Below are positions 22,830-34,734 of a stretch of DNA of 64,000 bases, piece after piece. Source of the DNA: Ailurus styani. Taxonomy: Eukaryota; Chordata; Mammalia; Carnivora; Ailuridae. The first letter of the stretch is position 1. The number at the start of each line of letters is the position of its first letter. The notes below the pieces were generated by a model. That model saw only the letters and a list, made by a program, of their open reading frames with translations, was not told the DNA's origin and ran no database searches. Location: assembly GCA_002007465.1 (NCBI GenBank), contig LNAC01000163.1:1206592-1270591 (forward strand). The letters run 5' to 3'. A program made the position numbers and the translations under genes.

Positions 22830-23765
22830 CAAACTTCACCTAAAAATGTTGTTCGGCAACAGCAAAGGCTGGAAATTGAACCTGTGAATCTTGCTAGTCC
22901 AAACACAGACAACCCCTGGTGGGTTGTTGAGTGAACAAAGCTGGTAGAACCAAGAATACAGTGTCACAGTCTTGGGCCCACCTGCTGTTTGGGAGGAGCC
23001 CGGAGTTTGCAGGAACAAGATGGCAGAGCAGATGGCAGGAATGGTACCACCGGTGGCAACATTATCATGAGTGGCTAAAATTCAGGCTGTCTGCAAGTAC
23101 AGGACAGTCAGCTACCCTCAAAAATGCTAAAAGTACAAGTACCAGGAATGTATTCATTGTTCATTTAATGAAGAAGTTACTGAAATCGTGTATGTGCTTC
23201 CCAAAATCCAAATCATGGCTCAGACAGCAACATTTAATCAGTGAAAGCCATGACAGATAAAAAATCATGCTGTTAGCTTCTAAACAAATCAACACCTGAT
23301 TTGAAAATTATTAAATTGGATGAACGACTTAAGTAAACAGTTGTATGGTTTTGTACATATACATATATATTTAGCTTGGAGAATAAAAGGAATTTTAGAT
23401 GCATTTTCACTTATACATTAATTTATATTACCATGGCGGTTGTTACATATTTTGAATATCATCCCTGATCATTCTCAGATAGAAACAAGTCTTATTAAAT
23501 TAGAATTTTGTAAGAAGAGTTGCTTTCCTGCTTTTCACACTCTAGACATTCAATTCCTGATGCCATTCAAGACCTACCTAGTGATGATTTGTCTATGTAT
23601 AAAAATAACTGAGGGATATATTACTTTTGGACTTCATTTTCTTAAAAAAGCACTTATGATGAAGTGACATCATTAAGTAAGAACAAAAAAAAACCACCTG
23701 CAATAAAAATATCTTGGATCACTAAAAAAATAAAAATAAATTATAAATAAATAAATAAAAAGAGC
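22830..23765 (+). pseudogene. Possible old retrocopy of an unidentified transcript
   Basis: About 0.9 kb with the look of a retroposed mRNA: two broken open segments, several AATAAA hexamers (one near 23700) and an A-rich end (aaaaaaataaaaataaatta then aaataaataaataaaa, 23722-23761). One reading has EIEPVNLASPNTDNPWWVVE then a stop (about 22877-22938). A later one has KYQECIHCSFNEEVTEIVYV (about 23136-23195). They lie in different frames separated by stops. I do not recognise the parent. It could equally be single-copy DNA with a chance A-rich end. Confidence 0.3.
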
Positions 23766-24142
23766 TATAAGGGTATCACAATAAACATAAACTAGAAAAC
23801 ACTGTGATCTAACATTAACTCACAATCCATCTCTAGTAGGAACTGGTGAAACCATTGGCTAGGTGTTGGTAAGGGAAATTTGTCTCTTCTACTTTATCTT
23901 CTGTCTTGATTTCACCATAATGATTCTCTGGTCCTCTTTTCCATGTTTCAAACTCTAACAATTTTGGAGGTTGTTCAACCTCTTGTGTCAAGAACTTTAA
24001 TAATAATTGCAGAGAATTCTATCTCCTCTCAATTACTCTTTCCTCAGACTTAATTAAATATAGAGTATCAACTGTATTTGTTAAGATTTTTGTTTCTCTC
24101 AATTAAAATGACCTGCAGACTTGTTACTCCCAGTTACTAAAA

Positions 24143-24320
24143 GCAGTGGTTTTCAAATACTAATCTTTTGGCCCAGTGCATCAGAATCAATTCGAGAATT
24201 TGTTAAATATTCAGATTTCCAGGCCATGCTCCCATAAAATATTCTAGATGAGCCTAAGAAACTACTTGAGCAAGATCTCCAGTCATGAAATCAAAATCAC
24301 AGCCATATTTGAGAAACTGA
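24143..24320 (+). mobile_element. MER3-like hAT DNA transposon remnant
   Basis: Opens gcagtggttttcaaa, continues gtgcatcagaatcaattcga and ttgttaaatattcagattt, and closes tttgagaaactg, the inverted end. This is a non-autonomous hAT element of the Charlie group. It carries no transposase. Divergence is high and the family name is approximate. Confidence 0.55.
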
Positions 24321-25535
24321 TATTCAGAGAAAGGCTGCCCTTGCTACTCAGTGAGGCTGAAGCACTGCTCTGATCTTTTTCCGTCTCCAATCAAATTCTT
24401 TAGGATCTTCCCCTTACTACAACTATTGGATCTGGAATAGGACAGGGTTCGAAACCTCACTCTGAATTTTGTTAAGTAGATGTACTTTCCAGATCCAAAC
24501 ACGGTATCAACTTGATGTGGAAAAGTTCAATCCTTAAGAGGCAGAAATTTGTATCATGTGTTTCTTCCTCAGAACATCATCCCATACCTCCTATGGTTGC
24601 AATAACCCCCGGGGTTCATTGCATATTGCACATTTTCAGGTAACCAACTTAGATAACTCTGGGAGAGAACAATGAAGAATTATTAGGAGGACTGTAGAAT
24701 AACCAAATGAAAGCAGAAAGAATCGTGTCCAAGCATTAAAGAGGGCAGCAATCAGGCAAAGCAAAATGAGACGTTTTTGAATTCCAACCAGATGTGAGCA
24801 GATAGGAATCTAAAGTCGGAGGAGCCAATGGGTCAGGAACCCAACAGGTCCTACAAACTGGGACTCCTAAAACAAAAGTCTGAAGTCAGCAGAGAGCAGG
24901 AAAGGGTTAAGTTCATGGTTTTAGGCAAGGCTGGAGAGATCAATAGAATCTTAAATGTCACGGCAGGTTCAGAATCCAGCAGCTTCGAGAATTTGAAGCA
25001 GTGGCATTCCTGAGTAGAAACAGTAAAGAGGTTCTGAGCCCAAAGCAGTGAGTGGTTTTCTCTGCTCATGTTGTTCTCCACCTCCTGTTGGAGACGCATG
25101 GCCCCGAGACCACAGGTGTGTAATCACTGACAGGATGATTAGAGACTGAAAGGTACACTGTGTACCTGATTGAAGTAAGGACAGAAGTGTGACAATTACT
25201 GGGAACTCTTCAACATTAAAAGTGCCCAGCAGGCAATTCATTCCTCTGTGTTTATTAATCCCTCCCGTGTACCTCACAATGTACAAAGGCAAGTTCTGGT
25301 CCCTGCCTGCTGTATGTTTACAATGTATAAAAGACCTTGGAAAATCTTTCATCTTGAGTCTCTCAAGCAGCTTAATCCTTCATTAGCTTTCACAAAGGCC
25401 AATTCAGGAGGTCAGACTCGGTTCTGTTGTCGTAGAAATTAAAATATTCTAACCAGTGAAAGATTTTTAGCATCCATGTGAATAAGAAAATGGACGATGT
25501 TAGCGGGAAGCATGGAGTGCTCAGCCTTCACCATA
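24321..25535. other. Single-copy DNA, nothing recognised
   Basis: Contains the longest non-repeat open frame of the window on the minus strand (24969-25352, 127 codons) overlapped by several plus-strand frames. It has no known domain, no codon-bias cue and no splice context that I can support. Confidence 0.4.
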
Positions 25536-25539
25536 ATGT

Positions 25540-25900
25540 GGGCTAAAATAATAAATAAACTGTGACCTTGAATAAGTCATTTAACATCTCTAGGCATCAG
25601 TGTCCTCTGTTATAAAATCCAAAGGATAGGGCGCCTGGGTGGCTCAGTGGGTTAAAGCCGCTGCCTTCGGCTCAGGTCATGATCCCAGGGTCCTGGGATC
25701 GAGGCCCACATCGGGCTCTCTGCTCAGCAGGGAGCCTGCTTCCTCCTCTCTCCTCTCTCTCTGCCTGCCTCTCTGCCTACTTGTAATCTCTCTCTCTGTG
25801 TCAAATGAATAAATAAAATCTTTAAAAAAAAAAATCCAAAGGATAACATTTGCCCAAAATATTTCATGAGATTGTGATGTAGTCAAAATAAGTTAACATA
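25540..25900 (+). mobile_element. MIR SINE, interrupted by a Can-SINE
   Basis: The MIR core reads tgtgaccttgaataagtcat, ttaacatctctaggcatcag, tgtcctctgttataaaatcc; after the inserted SINE it continues ggataacatttgccc and ends with a weak tail. Confidence 0.75.
25629..25830 (+). mobile_element. Can-SINE, mustelid-type, inside MIR
   Basis: Head gggcgcctgggtggctcag, tail gaataaataaaatctttaaa. Perfect 15-base duplication aaaatccaaaggata at 25614-25628 and 25831-25845. Confidence 0.95.
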
Positions 25901-25904
25901 TAAC

Positions 25905-27290
25905 AAAACACTTGAGAGGAAAAATGACTATAATGTCATTATTAATTATATTCATTATATTTCTTTGGCCAGTATTTCATTTTAATTGGATATATTTACA
26001 TGAGTATGTTGTTGCAAATAATCACATTTCAATAACACTCAGCGAACAAAAACATTCATAAAATGGACCAAAAAACCCAATAGTTACATAATTTTTTAAA
26101 AGATTACAATAAGAAAACCCCACATCAGAGAAGGAGAAAATATAATCAAAATTTAACCTTGTTTCTTATTGTCATATGTATTTTCTTCTTCCTCTTAATT
26201 GTATAAAAACATCAGACAAAATTATAAGTAGTATTTAATGAGGAGCCAGTGGATATTTACAACCAGATAGATGGTCAGTTCTGCTTTTGACAAGCAAATT
26301 CCCAAGGAATATATGGACATAGAGGAGGTACAGCATCTCACAAGAACATAACGTTCCTGGCTAGCTTTCTTTTCCACACTCCAACAGAGGATTCTGCTGG
26401 ACTACTATAACCTTGAGAAGAACCTCTAGTCTTCCTATCCAAATGATTCTGAGAGACCTGGGACCAAATACGCTGAAAGTCTTTGCTTATTTCTATAAGC
26501 AATGGTCAAGTGCAAATCTCTATAACTCTTACCTTCTTATCTCCTTACCCCTCCAATGCAAAACCAATAAGTAGCTTATGAACAAATGAAAATTAAAAGA
26601 GGAGTTAAGGAACTTATGACAGTGCCTAGAATACAGCTAGCATAGTCTTCATACCCTGACATGCTCTCAGTGCTTTTACAACAGAAACATAGCTCACATG
26701 TGGGAAAAGAAAAATTATACTGAGAAATGACAGCTGAAAGTACTCAACCCTTAGCCCTCTAAAAACTACTTGCTGGACACTTTGTCCTAGAGCATGTCTC
26801 AGAATAACTGTTGGTGATATAGTCAACAAATTTATGCCTAACTAATAATTCTTTATATCAAATTCTTACTGTTGAAATGACAGGTGTGAGTTCTGTATCC
26901 TGACTGGACCTTGAATGATAGAAATATAGGTGGTATTTTAGCTGTGAGGCAAGATGACATCACTAAAAGAGTGAATACAGATAAGGAAGGCAAGATCTCA
27001 AAAAAGTGAGCTTTGGAGCACTACAACTAATTAAGAATTCAGGGCATAAGAAGAAAACAGCAAGAAAAGACCAAAAAGAATTAGCAATGAGTGAGTTAGA
27101 AGGAAAATTACATGATGTGATACTTCAAGTATCACAAGAGGACAAGTAAAAATAGTCTTTCAAGGAAGAAGGTCATCAGTTACCTATTAGTGGTTGGGGA
27201 AAATGCTGATTGGTGTATGTTTAAAAGATATCAGAAGTGATTATCTTGAGGTCAGGTAAGGTTGAATTCAAGGGAGAATGCATAAATTAT
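25905..27290. other. AT-rich single-copy DNA
   Basis: No gene. A short phrase near 26618 (acagtgcctagaatacagc) recalls the L2/MIR 3' end but is too short to call. Confidence 0.4.
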
Positions 27291-27306
27291 AAAAGGAGGG
27301 TACTTT

Positions 27307-27419
27307 GGGGGTGCCTGGCTGGCTCAGTTGGAAGAGCATGTGACTCTCGAATTTGGGGTCATGAGTTTGAACCCCACATTGGGTGTAGAGATCACTAAAA
27401 AGAAAAACTTTTAAAAAAT
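27307..27419 (+). mobile_element. Short tRNA-Lys-like SINE, monomeric
   Basis: About 75 bases (27311-27385) follow tRNA-Lys closely: gcctggctggctcagttgg, gagcatgtgactct, a T-arm-like gagtttgaaccccacattgg, then a short AT-rich tail. The CT-rich body of the other SINEs is missing. The anticodon stem no longer pairs, so it is not a functional tRNA. Duplication agggtacttt (27297-27306) versus agggtgcttt (27420-27429). Confidence 0.85.
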
Positions 27420-27439
27420 AGGGTGCTTTCCAATTATAA

Positions 27440-27830
27440 AATGCACAATTTATATTGAAAGAGTAACAGTTACTAACATATGCACCAAATAACATTTATA
27501 AAGCAAAAATCACAGAAGATACAAAGATCAATAGATCAATATTCAAAATAATGTGTTTCCATTTTTTCTCTTAGCTTATGACAGATCAAATAGATAAGAA
27601 TACATTTTTAAAAACTATTAAAAGTGAAAAATATATGTAATTGATATAAATAAAAAATTCTATACTTTGAATATAAGTAATAGACCTTTTTAAAGTGTTA
27701 ATGCAACAGTCACAAAAATTTACTATAGAGTCAACCACTAAGCAAACTTCAATAAATTCCAAAATTTAGAATAAAGTACAGGCAACATTCTCTGATCATA
27801 ACAAAACGAGAACAAAAATTCCTCCAACTG
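27440..27830 (+). mobile_element. Old L1 ORF2 fragment, sense
   Basis: Diverged L1 ORF2 text on the plus strand: atatgcaccaaataacattt, ataaagcaaaaatcacaga, then aaacttcaataaattccaaa and ttctctgatcataacaaaac, in the right order for the endonuclease-to-RT linker region. The frame is broken. Confidence 0.6.
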
Positions 27831-27849
27831 GGGTGTTACACTAGCGCCT

Positions 27850-28135
27850 CTCATCCATATCTCTACTATCTCTACTTTTTGTCACTCCAGAATAGAGTAA
27901 GATTGTGTTTCCTTACATCCCTGAATTTAGATGAGGTGATGTGACTTGAATTAGCCAATAAAATGTGAGCAGACATTTTTAAGGCGCTATTCTCTATTCC
28001 TCTCCAACCTATGCTGCAGTGACTGGCAACATTTCAGATGGTTCTGGGTAAGCATTGACTGAGCACAGTCTTCAGTTGATCCTAATGAATACGAATTAGT
28101 GATAATCTATCCTATATTAACTGATACAAACACTT
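27850..28135 (+). mobile_element. MLT1-like LTR fragment, sense
   Basis: The phrases tgacttgaattagccaataa, aatgtgagcagaca and the closing attaactgatacaaac match the order of an old MLT1-type LTR. Highly diverged. Confidence 0.5.
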
Positions 28136-28139
28136 CACT

Positions 28140-28534
28140 AAAAAAATCCTGATTAAAATTATAGAACATCTATAAAAAAGATAATAAAAACATTATATCA
28201 AAGCCTATAAAAATATGCTTTTTTAGAAGCTGTGCTTTAAGTAAACATAAAAATATACAAGGCCTTCCTTCTAGAACACTGCTATTAATGTGACCCACTT
28301 TCAAAACTTGCAGTCTCTCTTCCTCCCTCTTCCAAAATTCACGATTCCAGGAAAGGAAACCCAGTTGGCCCAGCTTCAGTAAGTTATATAACCAAAAGTG
28401 GGGGATTCGACAGCCATGGCCTCTTAGGCTTTTAATGCCCTTCATTGTGTTTTGAGGCTATTTCCATATGGGAAAAATTATTTGATTACATTTCACTGCT
28501 CAGCCACCTGCTGCCTACAATGACTCAACTCAGT
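28140..28534. other. Single-copy DNA, nothing recognised
   Basis: A 91-codon minus-strand frame at 28170-28445 shows no domain. Confidence 0.4.
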
Positions 28535-28550
28535 AGATCCTGAAATTTGT

Positions 28551-28748
28551 TTTATTTTTTTAAAGATTTTATTTATGTCTTTGACACAGGGAAAGAGAGT
28601 ATAAGCAGGGGAGCAGCAGGCAGAGGGAGAGGGAGAAGCAGGCTCCCTACTAAGCAGAGAGCCCGATGTGGGGCTTGAACCCAGGACCCTGGGATCATGA
28701 CCTGAGCTGAAGGCAAGTGCTTAACCAACTGAGCCAGCCAGGTACCTG
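28551..28748 (-). mobile_element. Can-SINE, antisense
   Basis: Reverse head gagccagccaggtacc, tail side ttttttaaagattttattta. Duplication agatcctgaaatttgt (28535-28550) versus agatcctggattttgt (28749-28764). Confidence 0.92.
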
Positions 28749-29075
28749 AGATCCTGGATTTTGTAAACAGTGACACCAAAATATGGTTTCTAGTTGGAAG
28801 ATTACTACATGATGTTCTACTGTCTCCCACTGAGAAAGTACTTGACAATAATGATACATGTCCAGTGGACAGGGCTATCACTTGAATAAGAAAGTTAATA
28901 ATATATATTGAAAACTGTATGTTCCGTGCCAGTTTCTATCAGAATTGTCATGAATTCTCAACTAAGAATCTAGAAATGTATAAAGTTTTGTAATAATGCT
29001 AATGTGTTATGTATATACCATACAAAGAGAAATAATATTTATGGAGAAAATAGGAAAAGCAATATATATTTCTTT

Positions 29076-29817
29076 TTTTATATTAACATATAATGTATTA
29101 TTTGTCCCAACGGTACAGGTCTGTGAATCATCAGGCTTACAAATTTCACAGCACTCACCATAGCACATACCTTCCCCAATGTCCATAACCCAGCCAACCT
29201 AACCCTACCCCCAACCCCCCAGTAACCCTCAGTTTGTTTCTTGAGATTGAGAGTCTCTTATGGTTTGTCTCCCTCCCAATCCCATCTTGTTACATTTTTT
29301 CCCTCCCTACCCCACACGACCCCCCGCCCTGCCTCTCAAATTCCTCATATCAGGGAGATCATATGATAATTGTCTTTCTCTGATAGACTTATTTCACTTA
29401 GCATAATACCCTCTAGTTTCATCTATGTTGTTGCAAATGGCAAGATTTCATTTCTTTTGATGGCCGCATAGTGTTCCATCGTATATATATATACCACATC
29501 TTCTTTATTCATCTGTTGATGGATGGTTCTTTCCATAGTTTGGCTATTGTGGACATTGCAGCTATAAACATTCGGGTGCATGTGCCCCTTTGGATCACTA
29601 CATTTGTATCTTTAGGGTAAATGCCAGTAGTTTGATTGCTGGGTCGAAGGGTAGCTCTATTTTCAACTTTTTGAGGAACCTCCATACTGTTTTCCAGAAT
29701 GGCTGCACCAGCTTGCATTCCTACCAACAGTGTAGGAGGGTTCCCCTTTCTCCACATCCTCACCATCATCTGTCGTTTCCTGATTTGTTAATTTTAGCCA
29801 TTCTACCTGGTGTGAGG
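29076..29817 (-). mobile_element. Young 5'-truncated carnivore L1, antisense
   Basis: Carnivore L1 3' end in reverse (gaatcatcaggcttacaaat) followed by the last part of ORF2. The reverse frame 29509-29769 holds [19 protein letters not shown] and [13 protein letters not shown], both L1 ORF2 C-terminal hallmarks. Truncated near 29817. Target duplication tatatttcttt at 29065-29075 and 29818-29828. Confidence 0.92.
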
Positions 29818-29828
29818 TATATTTCTTT

Positions 29829-30584
29829 GAATTAATCAGTTGAGGCATTTTGGTCCAACTTCTTTTGGCATGGTTGTTTGTATGTCCTAACTCCTAGAGC
29901 CACCACAAATGTCTGGTGCAGGTTTTCTTGTCCTCTCCATCCAAACAGAGGATTTTCATCCAACTTGACTCTTGCCTTTGATGGGACGAAAGCCAGTTTA
30001 ATTCAGTAAGGCCCATTCTTTAAGCAGCTTCCAGAAGCAGAATTATGTACTCCATAAGGAGTCATGGACATCACTAAAGCCTCTTCAATGGCAAGAGCAA
30101 GGGAAAAAAAGAACATCCAGATGGCTATGCTGGAGGTCTTTTCTCTCTTCTGGATCTACCCAGGGATGGATTCTGATCAGATGAATGCTACTGGACTCCT
30201 TTCAAGGCATTAAATGTAATTAGCTGTTAATTGTTATCGTTAAAGAACTCTGCTGAGTGGCTATCAGGACACCATCTGGACAACTCATCACATTCACTGG
30301 GGAAACTCTGAAATCTCCATCCAAAAATGTCTGTGTCACTTGAAGACATTTACAATACCTGTCAAAAACCTTTGTATCCAGTGGGAAACTTGTTCACAGA
30401 TGGTTGATTTTAAAGACTGAAATGCTCTTTTGTGGGTCAAAATTTCACTTTATTTGCTCTTTAAAGTAGTCAGGTTTTTTTGTTTTTTTTTTAATTTTAT
30501 TTTTATTATTTGCCCAAGTAGTCAGTTTTGTGTGAGGATAAAGAGTAATATGTTTTCCTACATCTTTAACAACACCATCTATAT
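29829..30584. other. Single-copy DNA, nothing recognised
   Basis: A T-rich run at 30476-30512. No gene recognised. Confidence 0.4.
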
Positions 30585-30990
30585 CATCTGGGCATTTGGT
30601 TGCAAACAACAGAAAATGACACAGTCTAAAGTACAAAGAGAATTTATTGGAATGATATCGGAAGACTGGAGGACCAGACTTGTAAACTTGACAGGTACCA
30701 AGTGAGTTCTGGAAAGCTATACAGAAGGTAACCAGGGAAGGTCACACAGCTCCAACAGTCATTGAATTGTGCCATCACTTGCACAAGATTCCAAGTCCTA
30801 CAAGATAACACCTGTTGGCCAAATCCATGTCTGATTTCAGTGGGATAAAGAAAGCAAGAGGACATATTTCCTTCAGTTCATACAGTAGAAGGTAGCCACT
30901 GCCTTCAAGTAAAAGGTCTCTGAATGCATTCAAGAATTCAACTAAGAAGCGTGCCTGAAAGCCAAACATCTCCCATGTGGCAAATATTTA
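30585..30990 (+). repeat. Possible ancient dispersed repeat (unclassified)
   Basis: Opens gcatttggttgcaaacaaca, gagaatttattggaatgata, a pattern of an old medium-reiterated repeat whose start also shows near 500-540. Class not assignable by eye. Confidence 0.3.
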
Positions 30991-31128
30991 CATTACTTTA
31001 CCACAAATCAAGTGTGGTATATATGACAGCTAGAAAAAAACTCTCTTCCAGTTATATTTGGAAAATCATTCCTGACCCAATCATTAACCAAATCTAAATG
31101 TACATTTTATTAAGAAGGTATTACAGGG

Positions 31129-31328
31129 GCCGGGGTTGCCTGCGTGGCTCAGTTGGTTAAGCGTCTGCCTTTGGCTCAGGTCATGATCCCAGACTCCTGG
31201 GATCAAGACCCATATTGGGCTCCCTGCCCAGTGGGGAGCCTGCTTCTCCCTCTTCATGCTCCCCCTGCTTGTGCTCTCTCTCTCTGTCAAGTAAAAAAAT
31301 AAAATCTTTAAATAAAAAAATTTTTAAA
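31129..31328 (+). mobile_element. Can-SINE
   Basis: Head ttgcctgcgtggctcagttgg, tail aataaaatctttaaataaaa. Duplication aagaaggtattacaggg (31112-31128) versus aaggagatattacaggg (31329-31345). Confidence 0.92.
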
Positions 31329-31345
31329 AAGGAGATATTACAGGG

Positions 31346-32866
31346 AAATCCTGGCAATTATGGAAGAGTCAGTTCACTCCTTACCTTTTGAGATCAGTAT
31401 CATAAAAGGAAAAATCATTCTGTTCTCTGAGATTAGTGACTGGTCTCAGTAGACATTTTCATTATGCACATGTTATTTTTAAAGTTTCATTAATTTTTTT
31501 CACATATCCCACCCATATGCATCTGTTAAGTTTTTTAGGTGTCCCTGTGTAGGGTGATGGTGGATAGGCAAGAAACAGTATTTAACACTGTCTCTACTTA
31601 GTCTAATTGGGAAAACAAGACATATTTACCCCCAAAGAATTAGTGAATAATATAATATAAATTATATACTTTTATTAAAGTCAATTAAAATTCTGAATAT
31701 CCCAATGCTTTCTTAATATTCAGTTCCCAACATATCTTTCTGGGCTTGGAAAACAGACATGGCAGAAAAGCTAATTTTATTTTCTACTTCCCATCTGCTA
31801 CATAATAGTATGCCAAAATGTTACAAATTTGCTCCTTTTACCCAGATATTTAGGTACATCCTATCTAGTTCTAGCAACCTACCCACTCCTCCCTTTTCAT
31901 CCGGTTCACTCCAGCTCATCCTTCAAGAGTCACTTCTGATACACCTCCCATAGGAAGAATTTCCTGATACACACATAAAGAATTAGATATCTTTAATCTG
32001 TGTTATGGGCATTTTTCATACCCTAATCCCCCAGAAAATTCATTCCTATCCCTACCCCCCTACTTCACTTCACTTAACCTGTCCCTCAGAAAGAAGGATG
32101 AATACCAATGAGGGTCAAGGACAAAATGGAATTCTCAGGGACATACATGTAAACCAGAATACCATGTGATGATATTTATAGTCGGGGGGTAGGGGTGGTG
32201 GATGACAGAATTATAAAGAGAATTTGAGGAGAGAAAACGCTGGCCCTTGGAAATTTGGCAGGGCCCAGAAGTTCTAAACAAGTAATGACCTCTCTGCCGA
32301 ATCCAACATGTCTCCCTCTTTAGCATGCTTAGCGGAATAGATCAGAGAGGTGCAGGCTATGTGCTTCTGTGGTGAAATCGAAGTGGCACTGGGACTACTG
32401 GAAACATTCCTGCAAAGTAGCTGTACCAGTCACAGTCACACTTACCAGTGATTTAAAGTCAATTAAAATTCTGAATATCCCAATGTTTTCCAAGCCCAGA
32501 AAGATAAAGAATTAATGAATAGGATAAAAGGAGTAAAAGGCAAAAAAATAAATAGTGAGATATTACAGAAATGGTAAATGCAAGAAGCAGCTACTGGCCT
32601 AGGGAACTAAGAACTTAGAAGCTTAGGAGGAAGGTCCTAAAGAACTGGGCATTCACTTCTAAAGGGGGCACTGCTAGCTGGCACTGGTACCTCAGGGTTC
32701 ACAAGAAGACCCCTACAGAGCTGGGACTCAGACGTATGGGGAGGGACACAGCTGGTAAATGTTAGTAATCTGGAAAGATTCAATGAGGCAGGTCCAGGAA
32801 ATATAAAAAAGAAAATGAAACCTGGAGCCACCTGCTGCTACTGGAACCAATGGCTGTGTTTAAATG
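31346..32866. other. Single-copy DNA holding a rearranged local duplication; weak L2 at 31900-32040
   Basis: 31900-32040 (ctccagctcatccttcaaga; aggaagaatttcctgatac) reads like an L2 3' region in sense orientation. Blocks at 31634-31649, 31675-31707 and 31733-31754 recur at 32453-32521 in a changed order and partly inverted. No gene. Confidence 0.45.
32453..32521. repeat. Rearranged copy of 31634-31754 (direct plus inverted blocks)
   Basis: 32453-32485 equals 31675-31707 over 33 bases. It is followed at once by 32485-32506, which is the exact reverse complement of 31733-31754 (22 bases), then 32506-32521, which matches 31634-31649 with one difference. The source blocks lie about 0.8 kb away in the order C, A, B; here they stand A, inverted B, C. 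Confidence 0.9.
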
Positions 32867-32877
32867 AAACACCACTG

Positions 32878-33064
32878 GGGTGCCTGGGTGGTTCAGTCAG
32901 TTAAGCCTCTGCCTTCGGCTCAGGTCATGATCGCAGGGTCCTGGGATCCAGCCCTCCATCGGGCTCCCTGCTCACTGAGGATCCTGCTTCTCTATATGCT
33001 CCTCCCCACTCTGATGTGCTCTCTCGCTCTCTCTCAAATAAATAAAATCTTAAAAAAAAAAAAA
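32878..33064 (+). mobile_element. Can-SINE
   Basis: Head ggggtgcctgggtggttcag, tail aaataaataaaatctt plus A. Duplication aaacaccactg (32867-32877) versus aaacaccattg (33065-33075). Confidence 0.93.
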
Positions 33065-33075
33065 AAACACCATTG

Positions 33076-34685
33076 CTAGAGTGGTCCTGATGGGATTAGG
33101 AGACCAAAAAGGAGCAGTCTCCTCTTCCATCCTCAGCCTTCCCATTTCTCTCGAGTTCCCCATCTTAACGGTGTCTACTAGGAGCCAGCTGGCAGAAGGG
33201 AACTGTGTAGCTTGCCAAATCCCAACCGCCAAAGCTGGGAGTTAAGCGCTTCATAGTCCATAGGGAAGGCCAGTAGGCAGGGAAGGAATCTCTACAGTTA
33301 AAGTTATATGTCAATTCTTCTCCTTCTTAGATTTCAGATTTAGATTTTGTAAACTCTCTTGAGTTCACGTTTTCAACACTTCTGAGGCCATCCTAGACAC
33401 TGTCATAAACCTCACAATTATATTTTTCATCAGACCTCTGACATGAACCACCTGGCCCATCCATTAGAGAATGGCCTCTCAGTTGCCTCTAAATTGCCAA
33501 CTTGTCCATTCTTTAAGTTGCACTGCTGATTTTTTTTTAAAGTTTCTAGAAAGTGACTAATTTCTTGCTGCTTCTTTCATCACTGTAATCACTGATCCAA
33601 TTAGAAACACTTCTTATAAATGCAAATTTCTCTTTAGTTCCCAGGAATTGGGATTTCTTGATCTTGTCTGCAAAGGTAGGGACCCATTTCCCCTCTGAAA
33701 ACTTCTGACCTTTAGATAAAGAATTACAACACTGTAGAGGGAGTAATGAATCTGATTCATGGCAGCCATGAGCTGTCGGTCACATTTTGTTTTCATCACA
33801 TTTATCAACTTCTTTTCTTAAAAAAAAACCTGTTTGTAATCTGTGCATGCCCTTCTCTAAGCACGATTAACCAATACAGACAAAAATGAAAGGTAAAGTT
33901 CTCCGGGAGCCTCATAAGGCTGTACTCCAGCTGAGCACAGTTTTATCACTGAAATAATGATGAATGGTTTTTTTCATACCTAAGCACAACATTGAGTTAA
34001 AATCAACACTGCATGACTCTCTTTTAAAACTCTCCTGACAGTTCTACCCTGTAGCTTGGCCTTAAGCCTGTCTTGTCTTTATGGGTTATCATCAGATTTG
34101 TTCAGGAATCTCCAACAAGCAGGAGCCTCAGTACCAACAGCTTAGTGGTTCATGATGGAGGAAACATTCTTTCCTGGCTTTGAATCTACTAAGCAATTTC
34201 TCCCCCTCTGATTTTACAGCTGGTGTCCAGTTGGTCAGTGAAGCATATCTGCAATGAAAGGAAAACAGCTCTGGGGAAGTAACACGCACTGCTTAGAGTA
34301 AAACAACCAGCGAAGGAGAGGTCCTACGTAGTTTGTTCTCTCTCAATTTTTGGAAGACGTCTTTCACACTTCCCCTCAAAAATTAGGCAATATAAAATCA
34401 TTGTTCAATTCAAGAAATTAACTTTTACAATGACAGCCTTAGCACTGTGTTAGAAACAGTAAACAGGAGTCTTAAAATTCAAAGATTTTTTTTTACAATC
34501 TAGCAGGAATAACATTTTTTTTTCACTCAACATTTTAATTTACCCGTGGAGAGGTGAGGGTCTATGCCCCTTCCCCCTGATTTCATGTTCACTCTGTGAT
34601 TGCTTTAATGAACAAAATACTGCAGGACATAGGAAACGGACAACTCCACTTCCTCACTTCCTGTCTTCTGGAACACTGTCTCTTT

Positions 34686-34688
<3 letters not shown>
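33076..34688. other. Single-copy DNA, nothing recognised
   Basis: About 1.6 kb of mixed-composition sequence without repeats I can name and without a supported frame. Confidence 0.45.

Positions 34689-34731
<43 letters not shown>
34689..34731. repeat. (CA)n microsatellite
   Basis: Uninterrupted AC dinucleotide run of about 21 units, probably length-variable. Confidence 0.97.

Positions 34732-34734
<3 letters not shown>

Noticed and set aside
24969..25352. 127-codon minus-strand frame outside clear repeats
   Set aside because: No domain, overlapped by several frames on the other strand, no splice or start context. Chance is sufficient.
27311..27385. tRNA-Lys gene
   Set aside because: The anticodon stem is not paired, the anticodon is altered, and a retroposon tail and target duplication are present.
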